This document shows positions 40,800 to 49,786 of a stretch of DNA of 64,000 bases, in pieces. Origin of the DNA: Planctomycetota bacterium (GTDB lineage Bacteria; Planctomycetota; Phycisphaerae; Phycisphaerales; SM1A02); contig QWPT01000001.1 of assembly GCA_003671075.1 (NCBI GenBank), positions 1 to 64,000 on the forward strand. Reading direction: 5' to 3'. Each line of letters starts with the position of its first letter. The stretch's first letter is position 1. The notes below the pieces were generated by a model. It did not search any database and was not told where the DNA came from. It worked only from the letters and a program-made list of their open reading frames with translations. The position numbers were made by a program, and so were the translations under genes.

Positions 40800-40919
40800 T
40801 CAACTCGTCGCGGCCATGAGCCAGATCAACAAGTACAACGCGAAGAACACATCGACACACGAATATTTTTCACCACGAACCGTTGCGTCCCACCGCAGCG
40901 ACTCGTCCCGACCAAACAT
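40800..40919 (-). CDS. Possible 39-residue membrane protein upstream of dnaA
   Basis: An ATG at 40919 opens 39 codons (MFGRDESLRWDATVRGEKYS followed by a single hydrophobic helix, VDVFFALYLLIWLMAATS). The charged start and one helix are the typical shape of a small membrane protein. The ribosome site is weak (CAGG next to the ATG). It lies between two minus-strand genes, 47 bases before dnaA. It could be chance coding within the dnaA leader. Confidence 0.35.
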   Translation of the reverse strand: MFGRDESLRWDATVRGEKYSCVDVFFALYLLIWLMAATS

Positions 40920-41018
40920 CCTGACGGGGCGCGGACGATAGGGGGTCATGCTCAGTGCGTCAACGGACCAAAGCAGAACCCTCTCCCCGCGTTGTAATCG
41001 AAGATTTCAGCGTCGCGC

Positions 41019-42044
41019 CTACTCGACAGCGTTCGGAATATCCTCTTGACTTTCGCGCGGCAATTCCTCTGCGGGTGGCGCAGGTGGTTTGTTCGCGTCC
41101 TCCGCTGCCGCAACTTGCGCGTCATAGCGTGCGCGGTTTGAGCGATGGTCCATCAACAAGTGGATGCGACCAGCATCGGCGCCAGCAAGTTGCTCGATGC
41201 GCTCGCGCGCATAGTGAATAGTCGTGCGCCGCGAAACATGCACCAGCACGATCGCTTCAGCTTTCCACACCGGCAGCATTCGAATGATGTCATCGATATG
41301 CAGATGCATGCCCGTTCGCGCGCGATCATTGTGATCAGGCTCGAAGAATGTGCATTCGGCGATGACGATCTTGGCGTCGGCGAATTCATCACGCACGAGG
41401 TACTCGCCAGGCGCGGTGTCGCCGGTATAGGCGATCAGCGGAATGTCCATTTGTCGCGTGATTTCAGTGCCACGCGTGCGCAGCTCACGCAACTTCTCTT
41501 GCGGAAGATCGCGGAACTCCTCCTTGAGTTTGCTGCGCCGTTCAAGCACAGAGAAACCAAGGCTCGGGACGGTGTGCCGCGTTTCAATTGCGCGCAGACG
41601 AATATTATTCTTGAGCTCGAGATCCTTCTCTGGCTCAAGTGCGACGATCTCAAACGGCGTCTTCTGTCGCTCGAGCGGCTCCCACGCACGCATCATGCCC
41701 CGCAGCGATTGCTCGAGCTCCGGATGACATACGCATCGACCCACTGGAACACGCGGCTTGCCGTCGGGCTTGTCGGGCAGATGAGTCTCGCCGCCGATCT
41801 TCTGGAAAGATCGTTGGCTGAACCAGTAGGGAAGTCCGCCGAGATGGTCCATGTGCGCGTGCGAAAGCGCGATGGTCGGAACGCTGAGCACTGCTCGCGT
41901 GCATTGTCCGATGTCGAACGCAACATCAAGCTCAGGGATTTGAATGACGGTTTGTTCGCCGGCAACGCTGATTCCCTGCACGCGATAGGGCGGGAGATAG
42001 AGAAAGCCAAGCTGGCCCTCTCGGGCGGGGGGGCTGGGAAGCAC
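41019..42044 (-). CDS. MBL-fold metallo-hydrolase (RNase Z-like)
   Basis: This 341-residue metallo-beta-lactamase-fold enzyme carries HAHMDHLGG (the HxHxDH zinc site), a downstream ETRHTVPSLG histidine, AYTGDTAPGE and a late HVSRR. The order resembles ribonuclease Z-like tRNA 3' processing or phosphodiesterase proteins. The long loop after the zinc site (KPDGKPRVPVGRCVCHPELE) is like plant-type and cyanobacterial relatives. A GTG at 42044 is chosen for AAGGAG eight bases upstream. The C-terminal tail is Pro/Glu-rich. The actual substrate is not certain. Confidence 0.8.
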   Translation of the reverse strand: MLPSPPAREGQLGFLYLPPYRVQGISVAGEQTVIQIPELDVAFDIGQCTRAVLSVPTIALSHAHMDHLGGLPYWFSQRSFQKIGGETHLPDKPDGKPRVPVGRCVCHPELEQSLRGMMRAWEPLERQKTPFEIVALEPEKDLELKNNIRLRAIETRHTVPSLGFSVLERRSKLKEEFRDLPQEKLRELRTRGTEITRQMDIPLIAYTGDTAPGEYLVRDEFADAKIVIAECTFFEPDHNDRARTGMHLHIDDIIRMLPVWKAEAIVLVHVSRRTTIHYARERIEQLAGADAGRIHLLMDHRSNRARYDAQVAAAEDANKPPAPPAEELPRESQEDIPNAVE

Positions 42045-42242
42045 GGGCGGAACTCCTTCGTCAGCGCTTTCGCGCGGACGGGGTGCGGATAAGAACGGAC
42101 AAGGTATTGCGATGATGTCCCGCGGTCAACGGGTGTTGTGGATGTTCCGTCTGTGCGGATTGCGCGGACGCTTGGGGTATCGGAACCCGTCTGTCCCAAC
42201 AGCACTCGGAAGTGTCGTGGGCATGTGGACGATGCAACGCCC

Positions 42243-42638
42243 ATGGACGACGCAGGAAACAGGCCACTTGGTCCGCGCAACCTCGGCGAAATGGAGCCGG
42301 GAAACCGCATGTTGTTGCTGGTCGAGGATCTCGATCGCAAGTTGCGCTCGCTTTCCGGCGCGCTCGACGCGCGCGACGAACACGATCTTCGTCAACTGGC
42401 CTACAACCTCGCCGAGGCCGCGCGGGAGGATCTCGACTGCGATCTGATCGGACTCGACGACGATGACGACGGTTTGCTCGACGAAATGCAGCTTTCGAGC
42501 GTGACCGAACGCGCGGACGACCTCATCGCATTTTGCCGTGCGGCGTTGGAGAACTGCGAGCAGGAGTATTGCAACGAATCTTCGCTCGATCAGGAACTCG
42601 AAGACCCCGAATCTGAGCGCGGAGTCGACGAAGCATGA
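42243..42638 (+). CDS. Small acidic helical protein coupled to the diguanylate cyclase gene
   Basis: The frame is open from 42138; I take the ATG at 42243, giving 131 residues, but ATGs further in are possible. The core (LLLVEDLDRKLRSLSGALDA; HDLRQLAYNLAEAAREDLD; DDLIAFCRAALENCEQEY) is helical and reminiscent of histidine-phosphotransfer proteins, though no clear phospho-histidine signature is seen. It is very acidic (DDDDDGLLDE). Its stop overlaps the next ATG by four bases, so it is made together with the response-regulator cyclase and may be its partner. Function is unknown. Confidence 0.5.
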   Translation: MDDAGNRPLGPRNLGEMEPGNRMLLLVEDLDRKLRSLSGALDARDEHDLRQLAYNLAEAAREDLDCDLIGLDDDDDGLLDEMQLSSVTERADDLIAFCRAALENCEQEYCNESSLDQELEDPESERGVDEA

Positions 42639-43573
42639 ATCCAGCGGCGCTCACTCCTGACGCCCGATCTCGTGTGCCGCGCATACTCGCCGTCGACGAC
42701 TCCGAGCTCATGCACCGCCTCCTGCGTACTCGCCTGCAACTTGAGCAGGTCGAGATCCATTGCGCACTTACTGGCGAACAGGGCCTACGCATGGCGGCTG
42801 AACTTCAGCCCGAAGTCATGCTGCTCGACATTGATCTCGAGGGCATCGATGGCTTTGAAGTTCTGCAGCGACTCAAAGAAGATCCGCGCACCCGCGACAT
42901 CGCTGTGATTTTCATCAGCGCCAGTTGCGAAACCATGGACCGAGTGCGTTGCCTTGATCTTGGTGCAGTGGACTTTATTCCCAAGCCATTTGAGATGGCG
43001 GAACTCAAGGCGCGCGTCCGTTCGGCAATCCGGGTGCAGCAACTGTTGCGCATGCTTTCACAGCGCGCGCAGCTCGATGGACTCACCGCACTCTGGAACC
43101 GCGCGTACTTCGACCAGCGTCTTGCCGCCGAATTCGGCGAATCGCGGCGGCACAATCGACCACTTTCGCTTGTGCTGTGCGACATCGATCACTTCAAGAA
43201 TGTGAACGACCGATTCGGTCATCCGTTCGGCGATGAAGTGCTCGCGCTCTTCTCTACGATTCTCACCGGCGGCCGCGCCAGCGACATTCCTTGCCGTTAT
43301 GGCGGCGAGGAATTCGGGGTGATCCTTCCCGCGACCATGATCGGCGAGGCCATCGAGGTTTCCGAGCGATTTCGTCGTGCGTTCGAAGAGCACCAGTGGC
43401 GCCGTCATCCCGAGCTCGTGCTGACGGCGAGCTTTGGCGTTGCCGACCTCACTTCGATGCCGATCAGCACTTCGCCCGCCGACCTTCTTGCCCTCGCCGA
43501 CGCAGCGCTCTACGCAGCCAAGCGTGGTGGACGCAACCGCGTTTCGGTCAACAGTCTTCCACTCGCCGCCTAA
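42635..43573 (+). CDS. Response-regulator diguanylate cyclase (REC-GGDEF)
   Basis: This 312-residue protein makes cyclic di-GMP under phosphorylation control. The receiver domain (15-135) has the acidic pair Asp21-Asp22, phospho-acceptor Asp65 (LLDIDL) and Lys117. The GGDEF domain (about 145-310) has the active site GGEEF at 223-227 and the product-inhibition site RASD at 214-217. It should therefore be active and subject to feedback. It overlaps the preceding small acidic gene by four bases and is followed after 41 bases by recO. Confidence 0.92.
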   Translation: MNPAALTPDARSRVPRILAVDDSELMHRLLRTRLQLEQVEIHCALTGEQGLRMAAELQPEVMLLDIDLEGIDGFEVLQRLKEDPRTRDIAVIFISASCETMDRVRCLDLGAVDFIPKPFEMAELKARVRSAIRVQQLLRMLSQRAQLDGLTALWNRAYFDQRLAAEFGESRRHNRPLSLVLCDIDHFKNVNDRFGHPFGDEVLALFSTILTGGRASDIPCRYGGEEFGVILPATMIGEAIEVSERFRRAFEEHQWRRHPELVLTASFGVADLTSMPISTSPADLLALADAALYAAKRGGRNRVSVNSLPLAA

Positions 43574-43614
43574 GTGCGCAACACGGCGCGTGCGCGCTGT
43601 GAGACAATCGACCG

Positions 43615-44358
43615 GTGCCGACCGTCGTCGATCAAGCCATCTGTATCCGCCAATGGGACTGGTCCGAGACCAGCCAGACCGTGAGCATGTTCTGTCGAAA
43701 CTACGGAATGATGCGCGGGCTCGCCAAAGGTGCACGGCGTGAACGCGGAAGTTTTTCCGGCGGGATCGGCATGCTCGCGCGCGGTGAGGTTGTTGCCGTG
43801 GTCAAGCCCGAGCGTGAGTTGCAGACGCTGACCCACTGGACGCTTCTGCAGATGTTCCGTCGCCCGCACGACGACCTCGAGACGAATCTCTACGCGCTTT
43901 CGATGGCCGAACTCATCCAACGGTTTTTGCCGCCTGCAGCGCCGCACCAAGGGTTGTTTGACGCCATGCTTCTCGCGCTCGAGCGGCTCGAGGAAGGGGA
44001 GCGGCCTGCGCCGGAGTTCCTGCGCTTCTTCTTCACATTGCTGCGTGAAACTGGCCACGAGCCCCGCACCGAAGCAGAGGGAATTCCTGGTTCGTGCCTA
44101 GCCTTCGATGCCGAGGATGGCGGAATCGTTGATTTTCGCGCCTTTCCACGGGCTTGGCGCATGCGGCCTGAAACTGCGATGACCCTTGCTCATGTTGCGC
44201 GCGGCGAGCCCGCTGATCTTTGCGATCCCGACGCTGTCGATCGCGCAATTCGCCTACTTATCGCCTACGCCCGCACGATCGTCAACGACGAGTTGGTGAC
44301 GCCGACCCTCGCGGTCACACCGCGGCCGCGTCGGCGTGCGCTCGGCGAACAATCCTGA
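43615..44358 (+). CDS. recO: DNA repair protein RecO
   Basis: RecO helps load RecA onto SSB-coated single strands in the RecFOR pathway. The 247-residue product has an N-terminal OB fold (QAICIRQWDWSETSQTVSMF; RGLAKGARRERGSF; ARGEVVAVVKPERELQTL) and a helical C-terminal region. The zinc-binding cysteines found in some RecO proteins are not evident. The start is a GTG at 43615. Confidence 0.82.
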   Translation: MPTVVDQAICIRQWDWSETSQTVSMFCRNYGMMRGLAKGARRERGSFSGGIGMLARGEVVAVVKPERELQTLTHWTLLQMFRRPHDDLETNLYALSMAELIQRFLPPAAPHQGLFDAMLLALERLEEGERPAPEFLRFFFTLLRETGHEPRTEAEGIPGSCLAFDAEDGGIVDFRAFPRAWRMRPETAMTLAHVARGEPADLCDPDAVDRAIRLLIAYARTIVNDELVTPTLAVTPRPRRRALGEQS

Positions 44359-44436
44359 GCGAAGTCGACCAAGGTCCGAAACTCCGCTGAACAAAGGCCC
44401 GTGGGATTCCGATGCATTGGAAGTCCCGAGCCAACT

Positions 44437-45948
44437 ATGTCCCAAGTTCCAATTGAGCGCGTGCTTTGTTCACCAAACCTTCCGACGCTTCCCGTCGTGG
44501 CTATGCGCGTGCTCGAACTCACCGCGCGCGCAGATGTCTCGTTGCGGGAGATTGCCGCGGTCATCGAGAACGATCCCGCCATTGCCTCGAAGGTCATTCG
44601 CACGATCAACTCGAGTTTCTACGGCCTGACCCATCGCTGCGGCTCAATTCAGCAGGCGCTTGCATTCCTCGGTTTGCAAACGGTCAAGGCGCTCGTGCTC
44701 GGATTCAGCCTCGCGCACTCGATCGACGGCGGCGGCTCTGACGAGGTGAGCTTCGACTTCCTGAGTTACTGGCGACGCTCGATTTATTCCGCAGCGGCCG
44801 CCCGCGAGATTGCGTTGCTGCACAAGCGCTGCGATCCCGACGAGGCGTTCATGGCGTCGTTGATACAGGACATCGGCATGGTCGCGCTTTGGCGCGCGTA
44901 CGGCGACCGCTATCTGCAAGTCATTGACCTGATCAAGGGCGATCACCGCCGACTCTGCGCGGTCGAAGCGCGGTCGTTTGAAATCGATCATGCGATCGTC
45001 AGCAGTGAGATGGTTGCGCGCTGGCGATTTCCTGAGGAAGTGGTGAACGCCGTGCGCTGTCACCACCGTTCTTTCGAGGCTGATTCGCAGTGTGCCGCGC
45101 TTGCGCGCACGATCGAACTCGCGGGAACCGCAGCATCAGTGCTGACGCAACGCACCGGCGACTCCGAGGTCGCGCGATTTCGCCGCGACGGGCAAGAGTG
45201 GTTCGATCTGCGTCCAGGTCCACTCACACTGCTGCTGCAAAAAATTGCTGATCGCGCCGACGAACTTTCGCATGCGTTCGGATTGGAAACCGGGGCGATG
45301 CCCGATGTCGCGGCGATCTTGGTGCGGGCAGCGCAGATTAGGCGTGATCAACAATTGGTCGAACCGATCATCGAGGCCGACACCTGCGATGTTGTCGACC
45401 ACGGTTCGATTTCCTTGGCGACGATTCCCGACGCGCGCGCCTTCGGTGATGATCTTCAAGCTTCGTTTGTGGCGAATGGTCGCCGCGCAGGCATCGGCGT
45501 GCTGTTGATTGGCATCGATCGTGCTCGTGCGGTGCAGGAAGGCTTTGGCGCGCGGGCCGTTGAAGCAGCAATGACCCACGCCGCGCAGCGCGTGCGCGAA
45601 CTCGCGCCGGCAGCATCACGCATCTATCGCTTTGTTGGCGCCGAACTGGCGGTGCTCGTGCCTGAAGCTGAGATCGAGGATCTCTGCCGAATCGCTGAGT
45701 CGATCCGCCGCGCCATCTCCATGCTCGCCGTTCCGTTTGAGCACGCGACGGAGAAGTCATTTCCGTCGACTGTTTCCATCGGCGTCGCTATCTACGAACC
45801 CTCCGGTGAGATTCGCAGCGCAAGTGGCATCGAAACGCCAGATCAGCTCGTGAGCGGCGCGATGTTCGCGCTTGCGGCCGGCCGACGCATCCGCAACCGC
45901 GTCATCGTTTTCCGCCGCGATCTCAAAGTCGAAACCGACGGTCGCTAA
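44437..45948 (+). CDS. HDOD domain protein with degenerate GGDEF-like C-terminus
   Basis: This 503-residue cytosolic protein begins with an HDOD domain (about 5-215), with LPTLPVVAMRVLELTAR, then IENDPAIASKVIRTINSSFY and the late QDIGMVALWR and EIDHAIVSSEMVARW. HDOD proteins lack the HD catalytic pair and act as signalling adaptors. The C-terminal 170 residues follow a GGDEF fold but read FVGAELAVLV where the active site should be, so no cyclase activity is expected. The ATG at 44437 is used; the frame continues upstream to 44401. It probably belongs with the REC-GGDEF gene in motility or adhesion control. Confidence 0.83.
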   Translation: MSQVPIERVLCSPNLPTLPVVAMRVLELTARADVSLREIAAVIENDPAIASKVIRTINSSFYGLTHRCGSIQQALAFLGLQTVKALVLGFSLAHSIDGGGSDEVSFDFLSYWRRSIYSAAAAREIALLHKRCDPDEAFMASLIQDIGMVALWRAYGDRYLQVIDLIKGDHRRLCAVEARSFEIDHAIVSSEMVARWRFPEEVVNAVRCHHRSFEADSQCAALARTIELAGTAASVLTQRTGDSEVARFRRDGQEWFDLRPGPLTLLLQKIADRADELSHAFGLETGAMPDVAAILVRAAQIRRDQQLVEPIIEADTCDVVDHGSISLATIPDARAFGDDLQASFVANGRRAGIGVLLIGIDRARAVQEGFGARAVEAAMTHAAQRVRELAPAASRIYRFVGAELAVLVPEAEIEDLCRIAESIRRAISMLAVPFEHATEKSFPSTVSIGVAIYEPSGEIRSASGIETPDQLVSGAMFALAAGRRIRNRVIVFRRDLKVETDGR

Positions 45949-45957
45949 ACCTGCGAT

Positions 45958-47274
45958 TCACTCTGCGATCTCGAGACTTGCATTCGAGTCAACCAAAGTC
46001 TCGTCGTCGGCATCGTCCACACTCTTCGCCTCTGGCGCCGGCATCACAACGATCTTCACCGTCGGCACCAGTGGAAATTTCTCGACGCATCGGCGGATCT
46101 CCGCCAGACTGACGGTCGAAATGCGTTCAACTTCGTCCTCAAGCGGAATGTACTCCGCGCCGTAACCCCAGAGCGTTCCGAGGCGAAACATGCGTCCGCT
46201 TGGTCGTTCCGCCGCCGCGGCTGCGCCAGTGGAAATGCGACTGCAGGCGCGAAGCAGATCATCGTCGGTGAGCGAGGTCACGATCGCATCGAGCTCACGA
46301 CGAAGGATCTTCTCGATCTCGTCGATCTTGTCGGGATCGCAAACGGCGAAGAGCGTCGAGTCGCCAAGGCCATCGTGGCCGTCGTAGCACGAGCTTGCCT
46401 CTTCGGCGATGCCCGACTCAACAAGCGCCCAGTGCAGGCGCGAACCATCGCCGCCACCAAGCACATGCATGAGAATGCCTGCGGCGTAACGCAAATCATC
46501 CTGAATCGAAGGTCCGGGCATCGACAACAACACATACGCCCGTGCGGTGTTCTTCAACTCCAAGATCGCCTCAGCGCGGCCAGGAGTCCAAGGTGGGTAG
46601 ACACGCGTCGGAGTCGCAGGCTTCCAGTGTCCGCAGAGCCTCGATGCCTCACTCACTAGTTCGTCGAAATCGAGGTTTCCCGCGGCAACCAGTGCGGCGT
46701 TGTCGGGGGTGTAGCGTTGATCGAAATAGCCAGCCATCTGCTCAAGGCTCAGCGCGGCGACGGAATCTTTGGTTCCCAGTACGCGGTGCGCAAGAGGATG
46801 TCCCGCGTAAAGCTGCTCCATCATCACTTCGATGCCGACCCAGAAAGGCTGGTCGGCGTACATTGCGATTTCCTCGAGGATGACAGCCTTTTCCTCGTCG
46901 AAATCGGATTGGCGCAGCGCGGGGCGAAGGATGTCGGCAAGGATTTCAAGCGCACCATGGGCGCGGTCGGGCAACACATGCGCGTGGTAGGCGGTCAACT
47001 CGCTGGTGGTAAATGCATTTTGCGCGGCCCCGAGTTCGTCGAAGTCCCGGTTCACTTCTTCAGCGCGTCGCTTGGCGGTTCCCTTAAACATCATGTGCTC
47101 AAGAAAGTGCGAGACGCCCATAAGTTCGGTCGGCTCATCGCGTGCGCCCGTCTTCACAAAAAAACCAATGGCGGCGGTGTGCGCGGTGGGGTCGATCTCA
47201 GCCTGGATCTCGAGACCATTTGGAAGGCGCGCGGTCCGGTGGGAAATCATTGGCTGACTCGACTTCTGGTTCAT
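45958..47274 (-). CDS. M16 family zinc peptidase
   Basis: This 438-residue protein is a pitrilysin-type metallopeptidase with the inverted zinc motif HFLEH at residues 56-60 and the third ligand in the downstream EEKAVILEEIAMYADQPF. It is single length, like processing peptidase subunits. No signal peptide is seen. The C-terminal half carries the usual inactive repeat (GDSTLFAVCDPDKIDEIE). It is divergent from lipA, with 48 bases between starts. Confidence 0.9.
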   Translation of the reverse strand: MNQKSSQPMISHRTARLPNGLEIQAEIDPTAHTAAIGFFVKTGARDEPTELMGVSHFLEHMMFKGTAKRRAEEVNRDFDELGAAQNAFTTSELTAYHAHVLPDRAHGALEILADILRPALRQSDFDEEKAVILEEIAMYADQPFWVGIEVMMEQLYAGHPLAHRVLGTKDSVAALSLEQMAGYFDQRYTPDNAALVAAGNLDFDELVSEASRLCGHWKPATPTRVYPPWTPGRAEAILELKNTARAYVLLSMPGPSIQDDLRYAAGILMHVLGGGDGSRLHWALVESGIAEEASSCYDGHDGLGDSTLFAVCDPDKIDEIEKILRRELDAIVTSLTDDDLLRACSRISTGAAAAAERPSGRMFRLGTLWGYGAEYIPLEDEVERISTVSLAEIRRCVEKFPLVPTVKIVVMPAPEAKSVDDADDETLVDSNASLEIAE

Positions 47275-47322
47275 AGACGGGAAAGTCTAACGAGCGGTCG
47301 GATCCCCTACACTGCGACTTCC

Positions 47323-48426
47323 ATGGTTTCCCCGAGTCCAGAACAGCCCGTAAATCCGCAGAATCCATCGGCCGACGCCGTTGCCCGCACTGTTGCGCGC
47401 CATCCGCGTCCGCTTGGTGGAGACACCCAACGATCCGCTGGCGCGTCGCGACTCGAGCTCACATCTCTCGTGATCAACAATCGCGAGGAGCCCATCAACC
47501 ACCTCCGCATTCAGCGCAAGCCCGACTGGCTGCGCGCGCGAGTGCCGGGTGGAGAGGGTTACGAGCGGCTGAAGTCGATCATTGATGAGCACAAGTTGCA
47601 CACCGTTTGCCAAGAGGCGTCGTGCCCCAACATGGGCGAGTGCTGGGGCCGCGGCACGGCAACGATCATGATTCTCGGCGACATCTGCACGCGCGCGTGT
47701 GGTTTCTGCAACATCAAAACCGGCAAGCCGGCCACGCTCGATCTCGACGAGCCGCGTCGCGTTGCTGCATCGCTGAAACTGATGAAGCTCAAGCATGTCG
47801 TCATCACCAGTGTGAACCGCGACGAACTTTCCGATGGCGGTGCGAACATCTGGGCTGAGACGGTTCGCCGCGTGCATGATGCCTGCCCCGAGATGTCGGT
47901 TGAGATTCTGGTCGGTGATTTCCAAGGCGACGAGAAGGCGATACAGACCGTCTGCGACGCGCGACCAGAGATCATCTCGCACAACATGGAGACGGTTCGC
48001 CGCATGCACGCCGCGGTACGACCACAGGCGAAATACGAGCGATCACTGGCGGTGCTCCAGCAATTCAAGGCGAGCGGCCTGGTCACGAAAACGGGAATCA
48101 TGCTCGGCATTGGCGAGCATGACAACGAGGTGCTCGAGTTGTTGAGCGATGTGCGAACCGCGAGCGACGCCGACATCATCACCATCGGTCAATACCTGCA
48201 GCCGACGCGCAATCACCTTCCGATCGATCGCTGGGTGCATCCTGATCAATTCGCGATGTTCCGCGTCGAGGCGCTGGCGCGTGGTTTTAAGGTTTGCGAA
48301 AGCGGGCCACTGGTTCGCTCGAGCTACCACGCCGAGGAGCAGGCAGCGATGCTGTCTGGTGCGGCGAAGGACACTCACGACAATATGAATGTGCTCATTG
48401 CCAAGGGACGCGCCACGCGTCAGTGA
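47323..48426 (+). CDS. lipA: Lipoyl synthase
   Basis: LipA inserts two sulfurs into protein-bound octanoyl groups. The 367-residue radical SAM protein has the auxiliary cluster cysteines Cys96, Cys101 and Cys107 (CQEASCPNMGEC) and the radical SAM cluster Cys122, Cys126 and Cys129 (CTRACGFC). The C-terminal RSSYHAEEQ with its essential serine is present. An N-terminal extension of about 60 residues is low in conservation. The open frame continues far upstream but only over M16 antisense sequence. Its end overlaps the next, convergent gene by seven bases. Confidence 0.95.
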   Translation: MVSPSPEQPVNPQNPSADAVARTVARHPRPLGGDTQRSAGASRLELTSLVINNREEPINHLRIQRKPDWLRARVPGGEGYERLKSIIDEHKLHTVCQEASCPNMGECWGRGTATIMILGDICTRACGFCNIKTGKPATLDLDEPRRVAASLKLMKLKHVVITSVNRDELSDGGANIWAETVRRVHDACPEMSVEILVGDFQGDEKAIQTVCDARPEIISHNMETVRRMHAAVRPQAKYERSLAVLQQFKASGLVTKTGIMLGIGEHDNEVLELLSDVRTASDADIITIGQYLQPTRNHLPIDRWVHPDQFAMFRVEALARGFKVCESGPLVRSSYHAEEQAAMLSGAAKDTHDNMNVLIAKGRATRQ

Positions 48427-49583
48427 GCTGCGGGAGCGTGCGCTGCTGGTGGCTTTTCTGCAGTCTTTTCGGCAGGAGCGTGCGCGCCCGCGCTTGCCGC
48501 AGCGGGCTGGGCGGCAGTGGGCGGTTGAATGGCGGCAAGAATTCTGATCGGTGCGACAACAGGAGTTTGCGCCGCACGATTGGCCATCCACCAAGCAGCG
48601 GGCGTCCACACAACCAAGGTGAGGGTGGCGATGCTGAGCATCATCCGAGCTGATGCTGGGATAGCGTGCATCGGTGCGGCCAACGCTCGCAGTGGAAGCG
48701 AAATCAGCGTAAAGAACAGGCGAATGCGCGGCTTTGCGTCGTTCGCGGCGACATCCGGGGCGACATCCGCGGCGACACGCGCGCGCGCCGCGCCATCACC
48801 GCCAGAGACAACAGGCGCGCTCACACTTGGAGCCATGGTTGAAACATCAACCGGCTGCGCATGGGTCCCGGCGATGTTCGCGTCCACGCTTTTCGCGCTC
48901 GCACTTGTTTGGTTCGTGATGAGCGTTTCGGCTTTGGTCGGCGTCGCCACCGCAGCGGAAACATCAGGAGCTTTCTCGGGACTCGCACCGAACGCCGCGT
49001 CGCTGTTTGCATCAGCTTTGGCATGAACTCCCGGCGCCGGCGCCACAACATTCGCCGCTTGAAGGTCGCGTTCCTCGCGTCGAACTTCGGACGGGAGCTC
49101 TCTCGCAGCGCCGTCGAAATTCGACAGCGGATTGGTAATCGCGGCGGATGCAAACGACGGGACCATCGCGCGGCTGGTACCGAAAGCCTCGATGAGCGCG
49201 CGATTGACCTCTTCCTCCTGCCCACTCAGCACACGCTCGTCAAACACCGAGCGCAGCGCGCTATCGATGTCACCGTTGGCGTCCTTCAACAGAGAGTCAG
49301 CGTCATCCGAAAGCGCGGCGTCGATCTCTTGCATCAAAGGGTCGACAGATGCTTGTTCGAGCGCCTGCTCTGCAATCTTGCGATCAACTGGTTGGATGGA
49401 ATCGGCTTCGACGCTCTCGCCAGAAAGCAGTGCTTGGATCTGCCTCTCCAAGTCGGAAAAGTCATCGCTCGCGGCGGCTGGCGTCGGTGCCTGGGTGTCG
49501 GCGATGAGCTTGTCGATATCGATACCGATGTCATTTTCGACAGGGGCGGCGGCTGGCGCGGAGCTCGGAATCGGCTGTTCCAT
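48420..49583 (-). CDS. Acidic single-helix membrane protein, unknown
   Basis: This 387-residue protein has an acidic N-terminal region (IDIDKLIADTQAP; SDDFSDLERQIQALLSGE; QEIDAALSDDADSLLKDANG), a long Ala/Pro/Val-rich disordered linker, and one helix near residues 315-335 (LSIATLTLVVWTPAAWWMA). A second Ala/Pro-rich tail follows. It has no signal peptide and no recognised domain. The N-terminal IDKLIADT...FSDLE pattern is reminiscent of cytosolic interaction motifs repeated in planctomycete proteins. The start at 49583 faces the next gene. Confidence 0.55.
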   Translation of the reverse strand: MEQPIPSSAPAAAPVENDIGIDIDKLIADTQAPTPAAASDDFSDLERQIQALLSGESVEADSIQPVDRKIAEQALEQASVDPLMQEIDAALSDDADSLLKDANGDIDSALRSVFDERVLSGQEEEVNRALIEAFGTSRAMVPSFASAAITNPLSNFDGAARELPSEVRREERDLQAANVVAPAPGVHAKADANSDAAFGASPEKAPDVSAAVATPTKAETLITNQTSASAKSVDANIAGTHAQPVDVSTMAPSVSAPVVSGGDGAARARVAADVAPDVAANDAKPRIRLFFTLISLPLRALAAPMHAIPASARMMLSIATLTLVVWTPAAWWMANRAAQTPVVAPIRILAAIQPPTAAQPAAASAGAHAPAEKTAEKPPAAHAPAAH

Positions 49584-49726
49584 TGCTTCGTTATCGACGG
49601 GAAAATGCAGGGACTCAACTCAAATCAGGCGCAGCGCTCCGAAGCGCATTTGCGGCGCACCTGGTGGTCATCCAGTTGGATGCGCAAAGCGCGATATCGG
49701 GCGGTACGTAAGGGACGCGCGACGTG

Positions 49727-49761
49727 TCCGATTGCGGCGCGACATATCCGATTGCGGCGCG
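49727..49761. repeat. Short direct repeat before the transglutaminase-like gene
   Basis: TCCGATTGCGGCGCG occurs at 49727-49741 and 49747-49761, a 20-base period with two differences between full units. It lies in the divergent promoter region between the acidic membrane gene and the transglutaminase-like gene. Confidence 0.6.
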
Positions 49762-49786
49762 GCTTGCCCTACGCCACAATCCGCCC

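Noticed and set aside
46717-47322. Upstream extension of the lipA frame
   Set aside because: The first 200 codons lie antisense to the M16 peptidase. LipA similarity and a sensible start are at 47323.
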